A stretch of DNA of 56,069 nt. Origin: Nitrospira sp. UBA2082. Lineage in GTDB: Bacteria > Nitrospirota > Nitrospiria > Nitrospirales > Nitrospiraceae. This document shows, one piece after another, positions 1 to 8,099 of this stretch (within the stretch, counting starts at the first letter, position 1; the number at the start of each line of letters is the position of its first letter). The stretch lies in NCBI GenBank assembly GCA_002331335.1, contig DCZO01000025.1, forward strand, positions 19,775 through 75,843, in the 5' to 3' direction. The notes beneath the pieces were generated by a model. That model ran no database searches and was not told the DNA's origin. It worked only from the letters and a program-made list of their open reading frames with translations. Position numbers and translations under genes: made by a program.

Positions 1-1218
1 CGCTACCTCGACGGCACCTCGTCGATCTGGGTCAATCTCCACGGGCATGGGCATCCGGCTCTGAACCGTGCGCTCACACAGCAACTCGGGAAAGTCGCCC
101 ACTCCACCTTTCTGGGCCTCTCCAACCCACCGGCGATTGAATTGGCCCGTGCGTTGATTCGGAGGGCTCCCAAGGGTCTCGCTCGTGTCTTCTATTCGGA
201 TAACGGCTCGACCGCTATTGAGATTGCACTCAAGATGGCCGTGCAATACTGGCAGCAACAGCATCCGGGGGCAGGTCCGAAAAATACGTTCCTTCATTTG
301 AAACTGGCCTATCATGGTGACACCATCGGCGCCGTCAGTGTCGGTAATATCGAACTCTTTCATTCACGTTTCAAGCCCTTGCTCTTTCCGACCGTGGAAG
401 CAGAGCCGCCCTACTGCTACCGCTGCCCATTGAAATTGGAATACCCCTCCTGCCGCATGGCCTGCCTTGATCCCATTGAACAGCTGTTCAAAACCCGTCA
501 CAGGGAATTGGCGGGATTCGTCATCGAACCGTTGATACAGGCCGCTGCCGGCATGGTTGCCCATCCTCCGGGCTATTTGAGACGAATCCGCGAACTTTGT
601 ACGCGGTACAACGTTCTGTTGATCGCAGACGAAGTCGCCACCGGATTCGGTCGTACGGGCAAGATGTTCGCCTGCGACCACGAGCATGTGACACCGGATC
701 TGATGGCCATCAGTAAAGGCATGACCGGCGGCTACATGCCGCTTGCCGCAACCCTCACGACCGAGGAGATCTACAACGCGTTCTTGGGGAAATATGAGGA
801 GTTCAAGACCTTTTTCCACGGCCATAGCTACACCGGCAATCAGCTCGGCTGCGCCGTAGCCCTGGCCAATCTGGAGGTCTTTCAAAAGGAGCGGACTCTC
901 ACCCAGCTGCGTCCGAAGATCGCAGCCTTCTCCCGCCTCCTTCGGCCCCTGGCAAACATGGAGCATGTGGGAGACATTCGGCAACAAGGGTTTATGGCGG
1001 GAATCGAACTCGTGAAAAGCCGTACGTCCAGAGAGCCATACCCGCTTGAAGCCAGAATCGGCCATCGCGTCGCGACAGCGGCACGGACCAGAGGCCTCAT
1101 CATCAGACCAATCGGAAATGTGCTCGTGCTGATCCCGCCGCTGTCCACATCGGTGGTGGAACTACGAAAAATGGTTGGAGTGCTAAGACTTTCCATTGAG
1201 ACAGCAACTGCCGGCTGA
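1..1218 (+). CDS. bioA: Adenosylmethionine-8-amino-7-oxononanoate aminotransferase (BioA), 5' end outside window
   Basis: PLP-dependent class III aminotransferase that transfers an amino group from S-adenosylmethionine to 7-keto-8-aminopelargonate (KAPA), giving 7,8-diaminopelargonate in biotin synthesis. The frame is open from base 1, so about 45 N-terminal residues lie outside; 405 codons are present. Visible hallmarks are the N-terminal motif YLDGTSSIWVNLHGHGHP, the PLP-contact region around IADEVATGFGRTG and the Schiff-base lysine in AISKGMTGG. No other bio gene lies downstream in this window. Some class III transaminases resemble BioA, but the YLDGTSSIW and HGHSYTGN segments favour BioA. 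Confidence 0.9.
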   Translation, partial: RYLDGTSSIWVNLHGHGHPALNRALTQQLGKVAHSTFLGLSNPPAIELARALIRRAPKGLARVFYSDNGSTAIEIALKMAVQYWQQQHPGAGPKNTFLHLKLAYHGDTIGAVSVGNIELFHSRFKPLLFPTVEAEPPYCYRCPLKLEYPSCRMACLDPIEQLFKTRHRELAGFVIEPLIQAAAGMVAHPPGYLRRIRELCTRYNVLLIADEVATGFGRTGKMFACDHEHVTPDLMAISKGMTGGYMPLAATLTTEEIYNAFLGKYEEFKTFFHGHSYTGNQLGCAVALANLEVFQKERTLTQLRPKIAAFSRLLRPLANMEHVGDIRQQGFMAGIELVKSRTSREPYPLEARIGHRVATAARTRGLIIRPIGNVLVLIPPLSTSVVELRKMVGVLRLSIETATAG

Positions 1219-1341
1219 TGAGAGATCGACGATCTTCCATCGAGACGATTGGGAGCGCGGTATGGTGGAAAACCTTCGTGGGTTTGAGTAGACTGCCCCG
1301 CGGTCGTAACAATCACTTATTTTTGCGCCAACGAGGATGAC

Positions 1342-1752
1342 ATGGGTCTCTTGGGTCGGATCTTTGGTATTCCGTCGTTTGCCGGATCCACAAACGCCCT
1401 ATTGGTTGAGCTGACCTTGCCGACGCTCACGGATCCCCAGCGTGCAGAATTGAAAGCCCGGGCGATCCAATTTTTGCAAAATATCAGTTCGCCCGGCATG
1501 TCTCCGGAAACCGCGTTGGCCGGCCTGAACCAAGCCTCGCGCATGACCCAGCTGAATGTGCTGGCACTCGCCATGAAAGAATTAGGATACAAGCCCGCCC
1601 TGTCATCTGAGCGTCTCAGGAAAGTCCAGGACCCCTTTGCCCCAGACCTTGTCAATGAGCAAGCATTGCGGGCGGTGGCTCGACGATTGAAATGGAAGTA
1701 CGGCGTGGAGGCTTGCCTCAGCGTCGAATCCATCACCTTTGATACATGGTAG
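1342..1752 (+). CDS. Conserved hypothetical protein, 136 aa
   Basis: Cytosolic protein with no signal peptide or membrane segment that I can see. It is mostly helical in appearance, with a hydrophobic N-terminus (GLLGRIFGIPSFAG) and charged C-terminal half. The ATG follows a GAGGA-type Shine-Dalgarno at suitable spacing. It sits between bioA and the OmpH-like gene in the same direction and ends about 80 bases before the latter. I do not recognise the family and assign no function. Coding is supported by the ribosome-binding site and by consistent reading-frame composition. Confidence 0.6.
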   Translation: MGLLGRIFGIPSFAGSTNALLVELTLPTLTDPQRAELKARAIQFLQNISSPGMSPETALAGLNQASRMTQLNVLALAMKELGYKPALSSERLRKVQDPFAPDLVNEQALRAVARRLKWKYGVEACLSVESITFDTW

Positions 1753-1831
1753 CCGTTTGCTTGACAGAGCAGTCCTGCGCGGTTATTCTGCCGAGGTTCT
1801 TCTTTCACCAACGGTCGTAGAAGGAGTGTCC

Positions 1832-2383
1832 ATGCGAATCGCTGTACGGTGGATGGTGCGCTTTGCGTCGTTGACTCCCTTGATGCTCGTGCTGTGTTCA
1901 CTACCCGGTTATGCCTCCGACTCCTTCAAAATGGGCGTCGTGGATCCTCAAACTGTCTTGGAAAAATCAAAAGCCGGCAAACGAGCCCTCGACGGGCTGA
2001 AAGAATATGTGACCGTTCGGCAAAAACTCCTATCGAAGGACGAAGAAGATCTGCGCAACTACGAGAAGCAGATCAAGGATCAGTTGCCGAAGATGAGCGA
2101 GACGGAAAAGAAAGAGAAAGAGACGCAGTTCCGGACGAAGGTTCAGGATTTCCAGAAACGTGCGCAGGACTTTAACCAGGAGCTGCAGAAGAAGCAAAAG
2201 GAACTGGTCGACGAGTACATGAAGAAGATTTCGGCGGCCACCAAGACCACCGCGGAGAAGGGCGGGTTTTCGCTCGTCGTGGACAAGGGCAGCGAACAGA
2301 CCGTGAAAATCGTCATCTACAATAAGGATGCGATCGATTTGACGGAGCAGGTCATCAAGGAGTTTGATCTGACGAACAAGTAG
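1832..2383 (+). CDS. OmpH/Skp-family periplasmic chaperone
   Basis: Skp/OmpH proteins bind unfolded outer-membrane proteins in the periplasm. The 183-residue product starts with a signal peptide (basic MRIAVRWMVR, hydrophobic core, PGYAS cleavage region). It continues with a beta segment (KMGVVDPQTVLEKSKAGKRA), a long charged coiled coil (about residues 55-135) and a C-terminal beta portion (FSLVVDKGSEQTVKIVIY). Length and order match the family. The ATG at 1832 was chosen over an upstream in-frame ATG because AAGGAG ends five bases before it and the signal peptide starts there. The neighbours are not bam/lpx genes, so this is a detached copy. Confidence 0.85.
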   Translation: MRIAVRWMVRFASLTPLMLVLCSLPGYASDSFKMGVVDPQTVLEKSKAGKRALDGLKEYVTVRQKLLSKDEEDLRNYEKQIKDQLPKMSETEKKEKETQFRTKVQDFQKRAQDFNQELQKKQKELVDEYMKKISAATKTTAEKGGFSLVVDKGSEQTVKIVIYNKDAIDLTEQVIKEFDLTNK

Positions 2384-2386
2384 CCC

Positions 2387-2773
2387 TCACATAGCGGAAG
2401 ACGGCTTGTCCAGAGGATAGCCCGCCTCCCGCCAGACCCGGATCCCTCCCGCCATCGAGACCACGTTGCCGTATCCCATTTGTTGCAAGGCGTCGGCGGC
2501 CAACACCGACCGAAATCCGCCGCCGCAATAGAGGACGATCGGGGCCTTTTTGTCCGGGATCACTGTCTCGATGTCGCGTTCGATGATTCCCTTCCCCAAG
2601 TGCCGCGCTCCCTTCACATGATCCGTTGCGAATTCCCTATCCTCACGCACATCGATAAAATGAAACGCCTCTCCCCGATTGAGCCGCGCCATGACCTCAC
2701 TCACCGTCTGTTCCTTGACATGCTGCTTCACATGCTCGACCAACCGCAAGAACCCCGGATTGTGTATCATCAT
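2387..2773 (-). CDS. Rhodanese-like domain protein
   Basis: Single-domain rhodanese homologue of 128 aa. The family transfers sulfane sulfur through a persulfide on the active-site cysteine. The catalytic loop is LYCGGGFRS with Cys83, and the typical FIDVREDREF motif lies near residue 40. A helical stretch of about 30 residues precedes the domain. It converges with the OmpH gene (3 bases apart) and begins 10 bases after the radical SAM gene stop, so it is probably cotranscribed with that gene. The physiological sulfur donor and acceptor cannot be read from the sequence. Confidence 0.88.
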   Translation of the reverse strand: MMIHNPGFLRLVEHVKQHVKEQTVSEVMARLNRGEAFHFIDVREDREFATDHVKGARHLGKGIIERDIETVIPDKKAPIVLYCGGGFRSVLAADALQQMGYGNVVSMAGGIRVWREAGYPLDKPSSAM

Positions 2774-2782
2774 CCCTCCAGA

Positions 2783-3796
2783 TCAAAACAATACCGTCTG
2801 TTCACTGCCAGGACGCCGAAAGGTCCGGGGCATGGCGCCGGCGTCTTCCTCGACAAATCCGGCCCGCCGCTTGGCCAACGCAAACAATTGCTCGATCACA
2901 TTCCAATATGTTCCCTGCCCCCTCTGCCGCCGGAAGAATTCACTCTCCGTCAGTGTGCCGCCCCGTACCTCACGCAATCGGTTGACGATCTTTCCGATTC
3001 GGTCTGGAAACGCCTCCGTCATGCGCTCCAAGAAAACCGGCTCAACGCTGCCGGATAATCTGAGCAGAGCCGCACAGGCGGTGCGTGCGCCGGCCTGATG
3101 CGCGCGGTCCAGCAACTCAGGGATATCGTCCTCGTTCAACCCGGGAATCACGGGGGCAATGGAGATTCCTGTGGCGATCCCTGCATCCGCCAGTGCCTTC
3201 AGGGTCTCGAACCGCTTGGTGATCGACGGCGCATGCGGCTCGACCCTGCGGGCCACATCGTCGGAGGCAAAAGGAATACTGAGGTAGACCCGCACCCAGG
3301 CCTCCTCGCTCAGTTGTTTCAAGATATCGATGTCCCTCAGCACCAACACGCCCTTCGTAATGATGCCGATGGGATTGCGATATTCCGCACACACGGATAG
3401 ACAGGCCCTGGTGAGGCCATACGTCGCCTCCAACGGCTGATAGCAATCCGTGTTCCCTGAGAAGACGATCAGCTCTCCGCCCCATGACTGCCGGTTGAAT
3501 GCGTGCCGCAACAGCCGCGGCGCATCGTCTTTGACGATGAGCTTGCTGTCGAAATCCGTTCCCGCGCCAAACCCCCAGTACTCATGCGACGACCGCGCAT
3601 AACAATACGCGCAGGCATGAAAACATCCCCGATAGGGATTCACGCTCCATCGGAAAGGCAGGTCCGGGCTGTCGTTCCGGCTCAGAATTTCGCGTGTCTC
3701 GTCTTCATAGACCGTCAATTTGGCCGTGCGAACCGGCTCCAACAGCTCGCGATATTGGGATTCAAACGGATTGGGCGGATTAGAAACGGTTCGCAT
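2783..3796 (-). CDS. PA0069-family radical SAM protein (SplB-like)
   Basis: Radical SAM enzyme of 337 aa. The 4Fe-4S ligands are the CX3CX2C set Cys58, Cys62 and Cys65 in RGCFHACAYCYA, followed by the HEYWGFGAGTDF segment typical of PA0069-type proteins. These are relatives of spore photoproduct lyase whose substrate is unknown. The ELIVFSGNTDCYQPLE segment is also characteristic. It is transcribed toward the rhodanese gene. The intergenic region upstream (3797-3936) also carries the serS promoter on the other strand. Family assignment is firm; the reaction is not known. Confidence 0.85.
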   Translation of the reverse strand: MRTVSNPPNPFESQYRELLEPVRTAKLTVYEDETREILSRNDSPDLPFRWSVNPYRGCFHACAYCYARSSHEYWGFGAGTDFDSKLIVKDDAPRLLRHAFNRQSWGGELIVFSGNTDCYQPLEATYGLTRACLSVCAEYRNPIGIITKGVLVLRDIDILKQLSEEAWVRVYLSIPFASDDVARRVEPHAPSITKRFETLKALADAGIATGISIAPVIPGLNEDDIPELLDRAHQAGARTACAALLRLSGSVEPVFLERMTEAFPDRIGKIVNRLREVRGGTLTESEFFRRQRGQGTYWNVIEQLFALAKRRAGFVEEDAGAMPRTFRRPGSEQTVLF

Positions 3797-3882
3797 GCTC
3801 CATCCTGTTCCTTGCTCCCACTCGCTGTCAATTCACCCGGCGTCGTCGCCGGCGCCATCCGGCTCAGCACGCACCGGTTTCG

Positions 3883-3911
3883 TTGACTCTCCATAACTCG
3901 AATGCTAGATT
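3883..3911 (+). promoter_or_regulatory. Sigma70-type promoter for serS
   Basis: TTGACT at 3883-3888, a 17-base spacer, then TAGATT at 3906-3911. Spacing and hexamers are near consensus. The predicted start near 3918 would give a leader of about 19 bases before the serS ATG at 3937. Confidence 0.6.
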
Positions 3912-3936
3912 CCACACGCCTTTGCAAGGACGCGCC

Positions 3937-5223
3937 ATGCACGACCCCAAATATCTTCGTGACAATTTGGACTTGATCCGCACATCGCTGGAACGGCGCG
4001 GGCGGGACGTCCCCTGGGACACCATCCAGAGGCTCAGCGACGAACGGCGTACCCTGACGACACAGGTCGAGCAGCTGCGCCACGAGCTTAAGAAGGGCTC
4101 CGACGACGTGGCACAACGCCGCCGGGCTAAGCTACCTGCGGACGAGGCCATCGAGGCGATGAAGCACGTGGGAGAGCGGATCAAGGAAATCGAAGGGCGT
4201 CTGCGTGACACGGAAGAGACGTTGAACAGCATCGCACTACGCATCCCCAATCTCCCCCATCACACGGTTCCGCAGGGAAGCGACTCGACAGAGAATATCG
4301 AAGTGCGCCGGTGGGGCACCATCCCTTGCTTCTCCTTCCCCCCCAAACCCCATTGGGAGATCGGGGAAGCCCTGGGAATTCTCGATTTCGACCGGGCCGC
4401 GAAAATCGCCGGGGCTCGGTTCGCTGTGTTAAGCGGGGCCGGCGCCAAAATGGAGCGCGCCTTGATCGATTATATGCTCGATCTTCATACCAACCGACAC
4501 GGCTACCGAGAAATTCTTTCGCCCGTATTGGTCAATCGGCAGACGATGACCGGAACCGGCCAGCTGCCCAAATTCGAGGAGGATCTCTTTCGGTTGCGTG
4601 ATGAGGACTGGTTTCTGATCCCCACCGCCGAGGTGCCGGTGACCAATCTCCATCGTGAGGAGATGCTCAGTGAAGACCGCCTCCCCATCCGATACACCGC
4701 TTGTACGCCATGCTTCAGACGAGAGGCCGGTTCGTACGGCAAAGACACCCGCGGCCTCATCCGCCTGCACCAATTCAACAAGGTGGAACTCGTGGCCTTC
4801 ACAACCCCTGATCGTTCGTATGACGAGCTCGAGCGATTGACCGGCCATGCCGAGTCCATCCTGCAGAACTTGAATTTGCCCTATCGTGTCGTCACCTTGT
4901 GCACCGGCGATATGGGATTTTCGTCCGCGAAGACCTATGACATCGAAGTCTGGCTCCCTTCGCAGGGGCAATATCGTGAAATCTCGTCGTGCAGCAATTT
5001 CGAATCGTTTCAGGCCAGACGAGCAAACATCAAGTATCGCGCAGGCGGTGGGAAGAAAGAGGCCAAGCCAGACTTTGTCCATACGCTGAACGGATCAGGC
5101 CTTGCGGTTGGCCGAACCCTGGTGGCGATCCTCGAAAATTATCAGCAGCCGGACGGGTCAGTCGTGATTCCTGACGTGCTGAGGCCTTACATGGGTGGAA
5201 AAGAACGCATTGTGAAAGAGTGA
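3937..5223 (+). CDS. serS: Seryl-tRNA synthetase
   Basis: Class II aminoacyl-tRNA synthetase that charges tRNA-Ser (and tRNA-Sec where present). The 428-aa product has the N-terminal tRNA-binding helical arm (about residues 25-100, charged coiled coil). The class II core follows, with motif 2 (FRREAGSYGKDTRG) and motif 3 (NGSGLAVGRTLVAILEN). The ATG at 3937 was preferred over an upstream in-frame start at 3883. MHDPKYLRDN is the usual SerRS N-terminus, AAGGA lies just upstream, and the earlier start would overlap the -35 hexamer. A tRNA-Ser(UGA) gene follows 126 bases after the stop codon. Confidence 0.97.
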   Translation: MHDPKYLRDNLDLIRTSLERRGRDVPWDTIQRLSDERRTLTTQVEQLRHELKKGSDDVAQRRRAKLPADEAIEAMKHVGERIKEIEGRLRDTEETLNSIALRIPNLPHHTVPQGSDSTENIEVRRWGTIPCFSFPPKPHWEIGEALGILDFDRAAKIAGARFAVLSGAGAKMERALIDYMLDLHTNRHGYREILSPVLVNRQTMTGTGQLPKFEEDLFRLRDEDWFLIPTAEVPVTNLHREEMLSEDRLPIRYTACTPCFRREAGSYGKDTRGLIRLHQFNKVELVAFTTPDRSYDELERLTGHAESILQNLNLPYRVVTLCTGDMGFSSAKTYDIEVWLPSQGQYREISSCSNFESFQARRANIKYRAGGGKKEAKPDFVHTLNGSGLAVGRTLVAILENYQQPDGSVVIPDVLRPYMGGKERIVKE

Positions 5224-5229
5224 CCCTGC

Positions 5230-5349
5230 GGGTTAACCGAAGGTTGGGTTACTTCGGATCAGGACAAGAATGCATTCGATGGTGTTTATCCGCTCGCTTC
5301 AAATACGATACAGCAATAATTAGCGAGCGGGTCAACCGAAGCTTGGTTT
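5230..5349. repeat. Paired 21-bp direct repeats flanking a hairpin between serS and tRNA-Ser
   Basis: Two 21-bp copies (5230-5250 and 5329-5349) match at 18 of 21 positions, each containing AACCGAAG. Between them, CCGCTCGCT at 5290-5298 pairs perfectly with AGCGAGCGG at 5322-5330. The second repeat ends exactly at the base before the tRNA 5' end. The element may be a terminator, processing or promoter structure for the tRNA; the sequence does not decide. Confidence 0.55.
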
Positions 5350-5439
5350 GGAGGGGTGCCGGAGCGGCCGAACGGACCGGTCTTGAAAACCGGAGATGGG
5401 GTAACTCATCCGCGAGTTCAAATCTCGCCCCCTCCGCCA
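5350..5439 (+). tRNA. tRNA-Ser(UGA)
   Basis: Acceptor arm GGAGGGG (5350-5356) pairs with CCCCTCC (5429-5435), followed by discriminator G and an encoded CCA. The anticodon stem CCGGT/ACCGG encloses the loop CTTGAAA, giving anticodon TGA (5384-5386). A long variable arm and the GTTCAAATC T-loop fit class II tRNA-Ser. It is next to serS, its cognate synthetase. Confidence 0.96.
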
Positions 5440-5524
5440 TATTCCACGTGCTGTGCGATCCATTCTTGCCGTAGTTCATCGAGATACCGTACAGTCCTGC
5501 CGGCCCCTCTAGGAGCATAGTTGC

Positions 5525-6352
5525 ATGAAGGTCTTGCAGCAGTGCTGGCAATGGTTTTGGCGGCAAAGCCGGCTGAATAAGATCATCATACTCGGGCTGT
5601 TTGCCGTAGTCGTGCCGTTCTTTCTCCCGACAGTCGTCGCCTGGCTCAGACCCACCCTTATCAAGGTGGGAGTGGCGTTCTATACCTATGAACGCGCAGC
5701 CCTCTCAGATGGGAAGACCCAACGGTATTTTTTCGAAAAGCGGAACCTCGTGACGAATTGCAGCCTCCGGAAGATTGAGGAGCCACTCCCCAAGGAACGC
5801 GCCATCCCCCCTCATGCACAATCCTGGGTCGTCCTCAAATTACTGTTGGAAAATCCCTCAGATCAGAATATTACCAACCTCCGCATCGGTGTCAGATCGC
5901 CCGCCCTGAGTCCGGCTACCCAACTGTTGACGGCACCACATATCGACGCGACAGGCCACATGGAAACGCCTGCGCGAGACGCCCGCCGCTTCTATCTCGT
6001 TTCCATTCCCGCCATTGCCGCTGGGGGCTCCCTCGTCCTTAGTTTGAAAACTCCGATCGATGATCCACTTCGCCAATTTATTTACGTGGACCGCCGCACG
6101 GTAACTATTCAAGTACCGTTTGTCGCGGCAGACCAGTTTCGGGAATATCCGCCTATCGTCTCTCGAACCAACGCGGTGAAGATTTTGAACCGGGAGGGAG
6201 TCTTACGAACCGATGCCGATAAGACAACGGATGAAACTCTCGTATTTACAAGGCTCTCTGAAGACGCACCGAATCCCAAGGCTGACACGTCGCCCTATCA
6301 AGTGCTCCCCCCATCAAAAACTTGTCCGGAAGGAGAAGCGGGACTTTGGTAA
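5525..6352 (+). CDS. Membrane-anchored hypothetical protein, 275 aa
   Basis: One N-terminal transmembrane segment (about residues 19-41, IIILGLFAVVVPFFLPTVVAW) follows a basic start. The rest is a predicted extracytoplasmic domain rich in beta strands (VVLKLLLENPSDQNITNL, SLVLSLKTPI) that resembles an immunoglobulin-like accessory domain in general character only. A single CX-type cysteine pair (Cys near 78 and near 268) could form a disulfide. No signal cleavage site is obvious, so it is probably an anchored protein. I do not recognise the family. The ATG is about 85 bases after the tRNA. Confidence 0.6.
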   Translation: MKVLQQCWQWFWRQSRLNKIIILGLFAVVVPFFLPTVVAWLRPTLIKVGVAFYTYERAALSDGKTQRYFFEKRNLVTNCSLRKIEEPLPKERAIPPHAQSWVVLKLLLENPSDQNITNLRIGVRSPALSPATQLLTAPHIDATGHMETPARDARRFYLVSIPAIAAGGSLVLSLKTPIDDPLRQFIYVDRRTVTIQVPFVAADQFREYPPIVSRTNAVKILNREGVLRTDADKTTDETLVFTRLSEDAPNPKADTSPYQVLPPSKTCPEGEAGLW

Positions 6353-6496
6353 GTCTTTCCTGCCCCAACTGTACTATTTACATTCCAGTCGTACCACTTT
6401 CGGTGGGGCAGCCACCTGTCTTGGGGAGTGGAAAACGTCCCGCGAATTGTACTATCCTCCGCCCATCCTGACGATACTTCCACGAGAGGAAAGTAT

Positions 6497-6850
6497 ATGC
6501 CTACCGCGCCGCTCTCTCGGATGATCATCAATTGCATTCTGAACCGGGGACGCGCTGGACTGGAAGGAGAAGGATGCCTCTATGATATGGCGGCGCCGGA
6601 CCGGGAACTGTCCGCGCCTGACAAACTCAGGACAGGCGATTATGTGAAGATTCGCTTGTGGCTGCCCGATGAAGACGCCCACATTGCCGTCGACTTGGCC
6701 GAAGTCGAATGGATCGAAAGCCACTGGCTCAAAGTTGATCTGTTATCGGTTTCCCCAGAGAATCAGGCCCGGCTCAATCAGTTCAAATCGTTACAGCGAT
6801 CCTCCTCCCGCGGACACCGTACCAGCCAACAGGTTCTTATTCGGTTCTAA
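6497..6850 (+). CDS. PilZ-like domain protein, probably without c-di-GMP binding
   Basis: The 117-aa product has the size and strand pattern of a single PilZ domain, the module that usually senses cyclic di-GMP: INCILNRGRAGLEGEG, then LRTGDYVKIRLWLPD, then AEVEWIESHWLKVDLL and a C-terminal helix. The ligand motifs are degenerate. No clear RxxxR is present, and the second motif reads GEGCLYDMA rather than D/NxSxxG. The ATG at 6497 follows GAGAGGAAA and was preferred over an in-frame ATG at 6428. The family call is by overall pattern, so it is moderate. Confidence 0.55.
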   Translation: MPTAPLSRMIINCILNRGRAGLEGEGCLYDMAAPDRELSAPDKLRTGDYVKIRLWLPDEDAHIAVDLAEVEWIESHWLKVDLLSVSPENQARLNQFKSLQRSSSRGHRTSQQVLIRF

Positions 6851-7012
6851 CCAGTTTTATTAAACCGCCTGATCGGCCATCCCTAATTTCGATATCCCTC
6901 TTTCGTCTAGCTGCTGCTACCTCAACGGTATATTCAGAGCTCACGCCTCAAGGGTATTCTGTCACCTGCTGACCCTGAACAGTCTGGACTCTCTAGCAAG
7001 GAGAAGCGAACC

Positions 7013-7213
7013 ATGCAGAAGCAGCTCGGTAAGATCGGGGCCATCAGACGAGAAGTGCATGGGAAGCCCTGCCCGTTCTGTGGTGGGCACACCTACCAGC
7101 TCGTACTCCGGACAGCATCCGCCACGGACGAATCCGGGATTTTTGCTCGATGTTCGCACTGTCAGCATCCGCGAAGATTTGACGAAGATTTTGGGCAGAT
7201 CTTATGGATGTGA
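7013..7213 (+). CDS. Small zinc-ribbon protein, 66 aa
   Basis: Two CXXC pairs (CPFCGG near residues 20-25 and CSHCQ near 47-51) are spaced as in a rubredoxin-like zinc ribbon, so a bound zinc ion is likely. The ATG follows AAGGAG at ideal spacing. It is in the same direction as the PilZ-like gene, and the next small ORF begins shortly after its stop. No enzymatic domain is present. A nucleic-acid or protein interaction role is possible but not shown. Confidence 0.65.
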   Translation: MQKQLGKIGAIRREVHGKPCPFCGGHTYQLVLRTASATDESGIFARCSHCQHPRRFDEDFGQILWM

Positions 7214-7239
7214 TGCCACAGGGGAGGAGGACTCTTTCA

Positions 7240-7518
7240 ATGTCATTTACGGCCTGGCGTGCCCGACGCATACACAGACAGCAAACACGGAAAGCACTAC
7301 AAATGCTCGCCCTCAGCGGCGTTGTGCGTCCAAGTGATGTCGAATTGCGTTATTCGATTCCTCTCATCAAAATCAGTGGCGCACACATCGCCCCAGAGGC
7401 TCAATCAGCCGACATCGAACGGATGGCCCCGTCTCTTTCTGAATCATTTTCTCAATCGCCAATTCAGGGCATGCACCGGCCTCAATGGATACCGCACGAG
7501 TCACCTGCCGCATCCTAA
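7240..7518 (+). CDS. Small hypothetical protein, 92 aa
   Basis: A basic N-terminal part (MSFTAWRARRIHRQQTRKAL) is followed by an unremarkable polar stretch. The ATG at 7240 was chosen because GGGAGGAGG ends eight bases before it. A start at 7204 would overlap the preceding zinc-ribbon gene and lacks a ribosome-binding site. No family is recognised and no motif supports function. Coding status is uncertain because the C-terminal half has the composition of random sequence. Confidence 0.35.
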   Translation: MSFTAWRARRIHRQQTRKALQMLALSGVVRPSDVELRYSIPLIKISGAHIAPEAQSADIERMAPSLSESFSQSPIQGMHRPQWIPHESPAAS

Positions 7519-7655
7519 TATCGCTCAGACATACGCCTGATCCCTTGTGCCTTCCCTAGAGGCTGAGGTAAGATCACGCCTCGTCGGCGGTGATCCCACC
7601 TCACGACGTTGTCTGCCGTAACTGCGGACAGAATCCAATCCAAGCATAGTGACAC

Positions 7656-7748
7656 GGAGAGGTGGCCGAGTGGCCGAAGGCAACGGTTTGCTAAACCGTC
7701 GTAGGGACAAAATCTCTACCGAGGGTTCAAATCCCTCCCTCTCCGCCA
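7656..7748 (+). tRNA. tRNA-Ser(GCU)
   Basis: Acceptor GGAGAGG (7656-7662) pairs with CCTCTCC (7738-7744), then discriminator G and an encoded CCA. The anticodon stem ACGGT/ACCGT encloses TTGCTAA, giving anticodon GCT (7690-7692). A long variable arm is present. This is the second tRNA-Ser in the window. Its 3' end directly abuts a recombinase relic. Confidence 0.96.
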
Positions 7749-7981
7749 TCATACTTACCCACCGGTTTGCCCCCCAGTAATCCCGCATACGTGCCGGTAG
7801 CCGAGATCGCATACCCACGCCCCCGTCGTGTATCGTCGAACGGCGTGCAGATGATCGCCCCAGGGATAAGCTTTCGCAATATCAGGCGCATCCCCAGCAG
7901 CCCCTTCACATCAACCACCCGCTCAGCCAAAACACACGCATGGCAGCGGAAATGTTCACTCCCAGTACGAGTATCGAGCAT
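7749..7981 (-). pseudogene. Relic of a serine recombinase C-terminal region at the tRNA-Ser 3' end
   Basis: Reading toward the tRNA, the frame gives a segment like VDVKGLLG, then LILRKLIPGAIICTPFDD, then GYAISATGTYAGLLGG. This is the pattern of the C-terminal coiled-coil and beta end of large serine recombinases (typically a ...RQILRKLLVG...FTP...ATGTYAGLL order). No catalytic domain or zinc ribbon is present and the open frame runs into the tRNA, so it is a decayed fragment. The upstream half (about 7920-7981) no longer resembles the family. The call is from memory of the family pattern and is moderately sure. Confidence 0.5.
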
Positions 7982-8099
7982 TGATTAGTATGAAGACGTT
8001 GAGGGAGGTCTTGGAGAAGCTGCGATCCGATGAAGTGGTTGATGCCTTGCAGAAAAGTTAGGCGGCGCGATAGACACCGATTGGTCTTTCGTATGGCAC
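7982..8099. other. Short non-coding stretch beside the recombinase relic
   Basis: The only suggestive item is a 23-codon open stretch from ATG 7990 to TAG 8061 on the plus strand (MKTLREVLEKLRSDEVVDAL...). It looks amphipathic but has no ribosome-binding site. It may be another gene fragment of the decayed element. Nothing else is seen. Confidence 0.3.

Noticed and set aside
364..1065. 233-codon minus-strand frame inside bioA
   Set aside because: Antisense shadow of the aminotransferase, whose motifs are unmistakable on the plus strand.
4429..5082. 217-codon minus-strand frame inside serS
   Set aside because: Fully overlaps the clear SerRS frame and has no recognisable domain.
5220..5349. 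T-box riboswitch or tRNA-like leader next to serS
   Set aside because: The structured sequence lies downstream of serS, not upstream, and no specifier loop or T-box core sequence is present.
7204..7239. Upstream ATG at 7204 as the start of the 92-aa hypothetical
   Set aside because: It overlaps the zinc-ribbon stop codon and has no ribosome-binding site, while ATG 7240 follows GGGAGGAGG.
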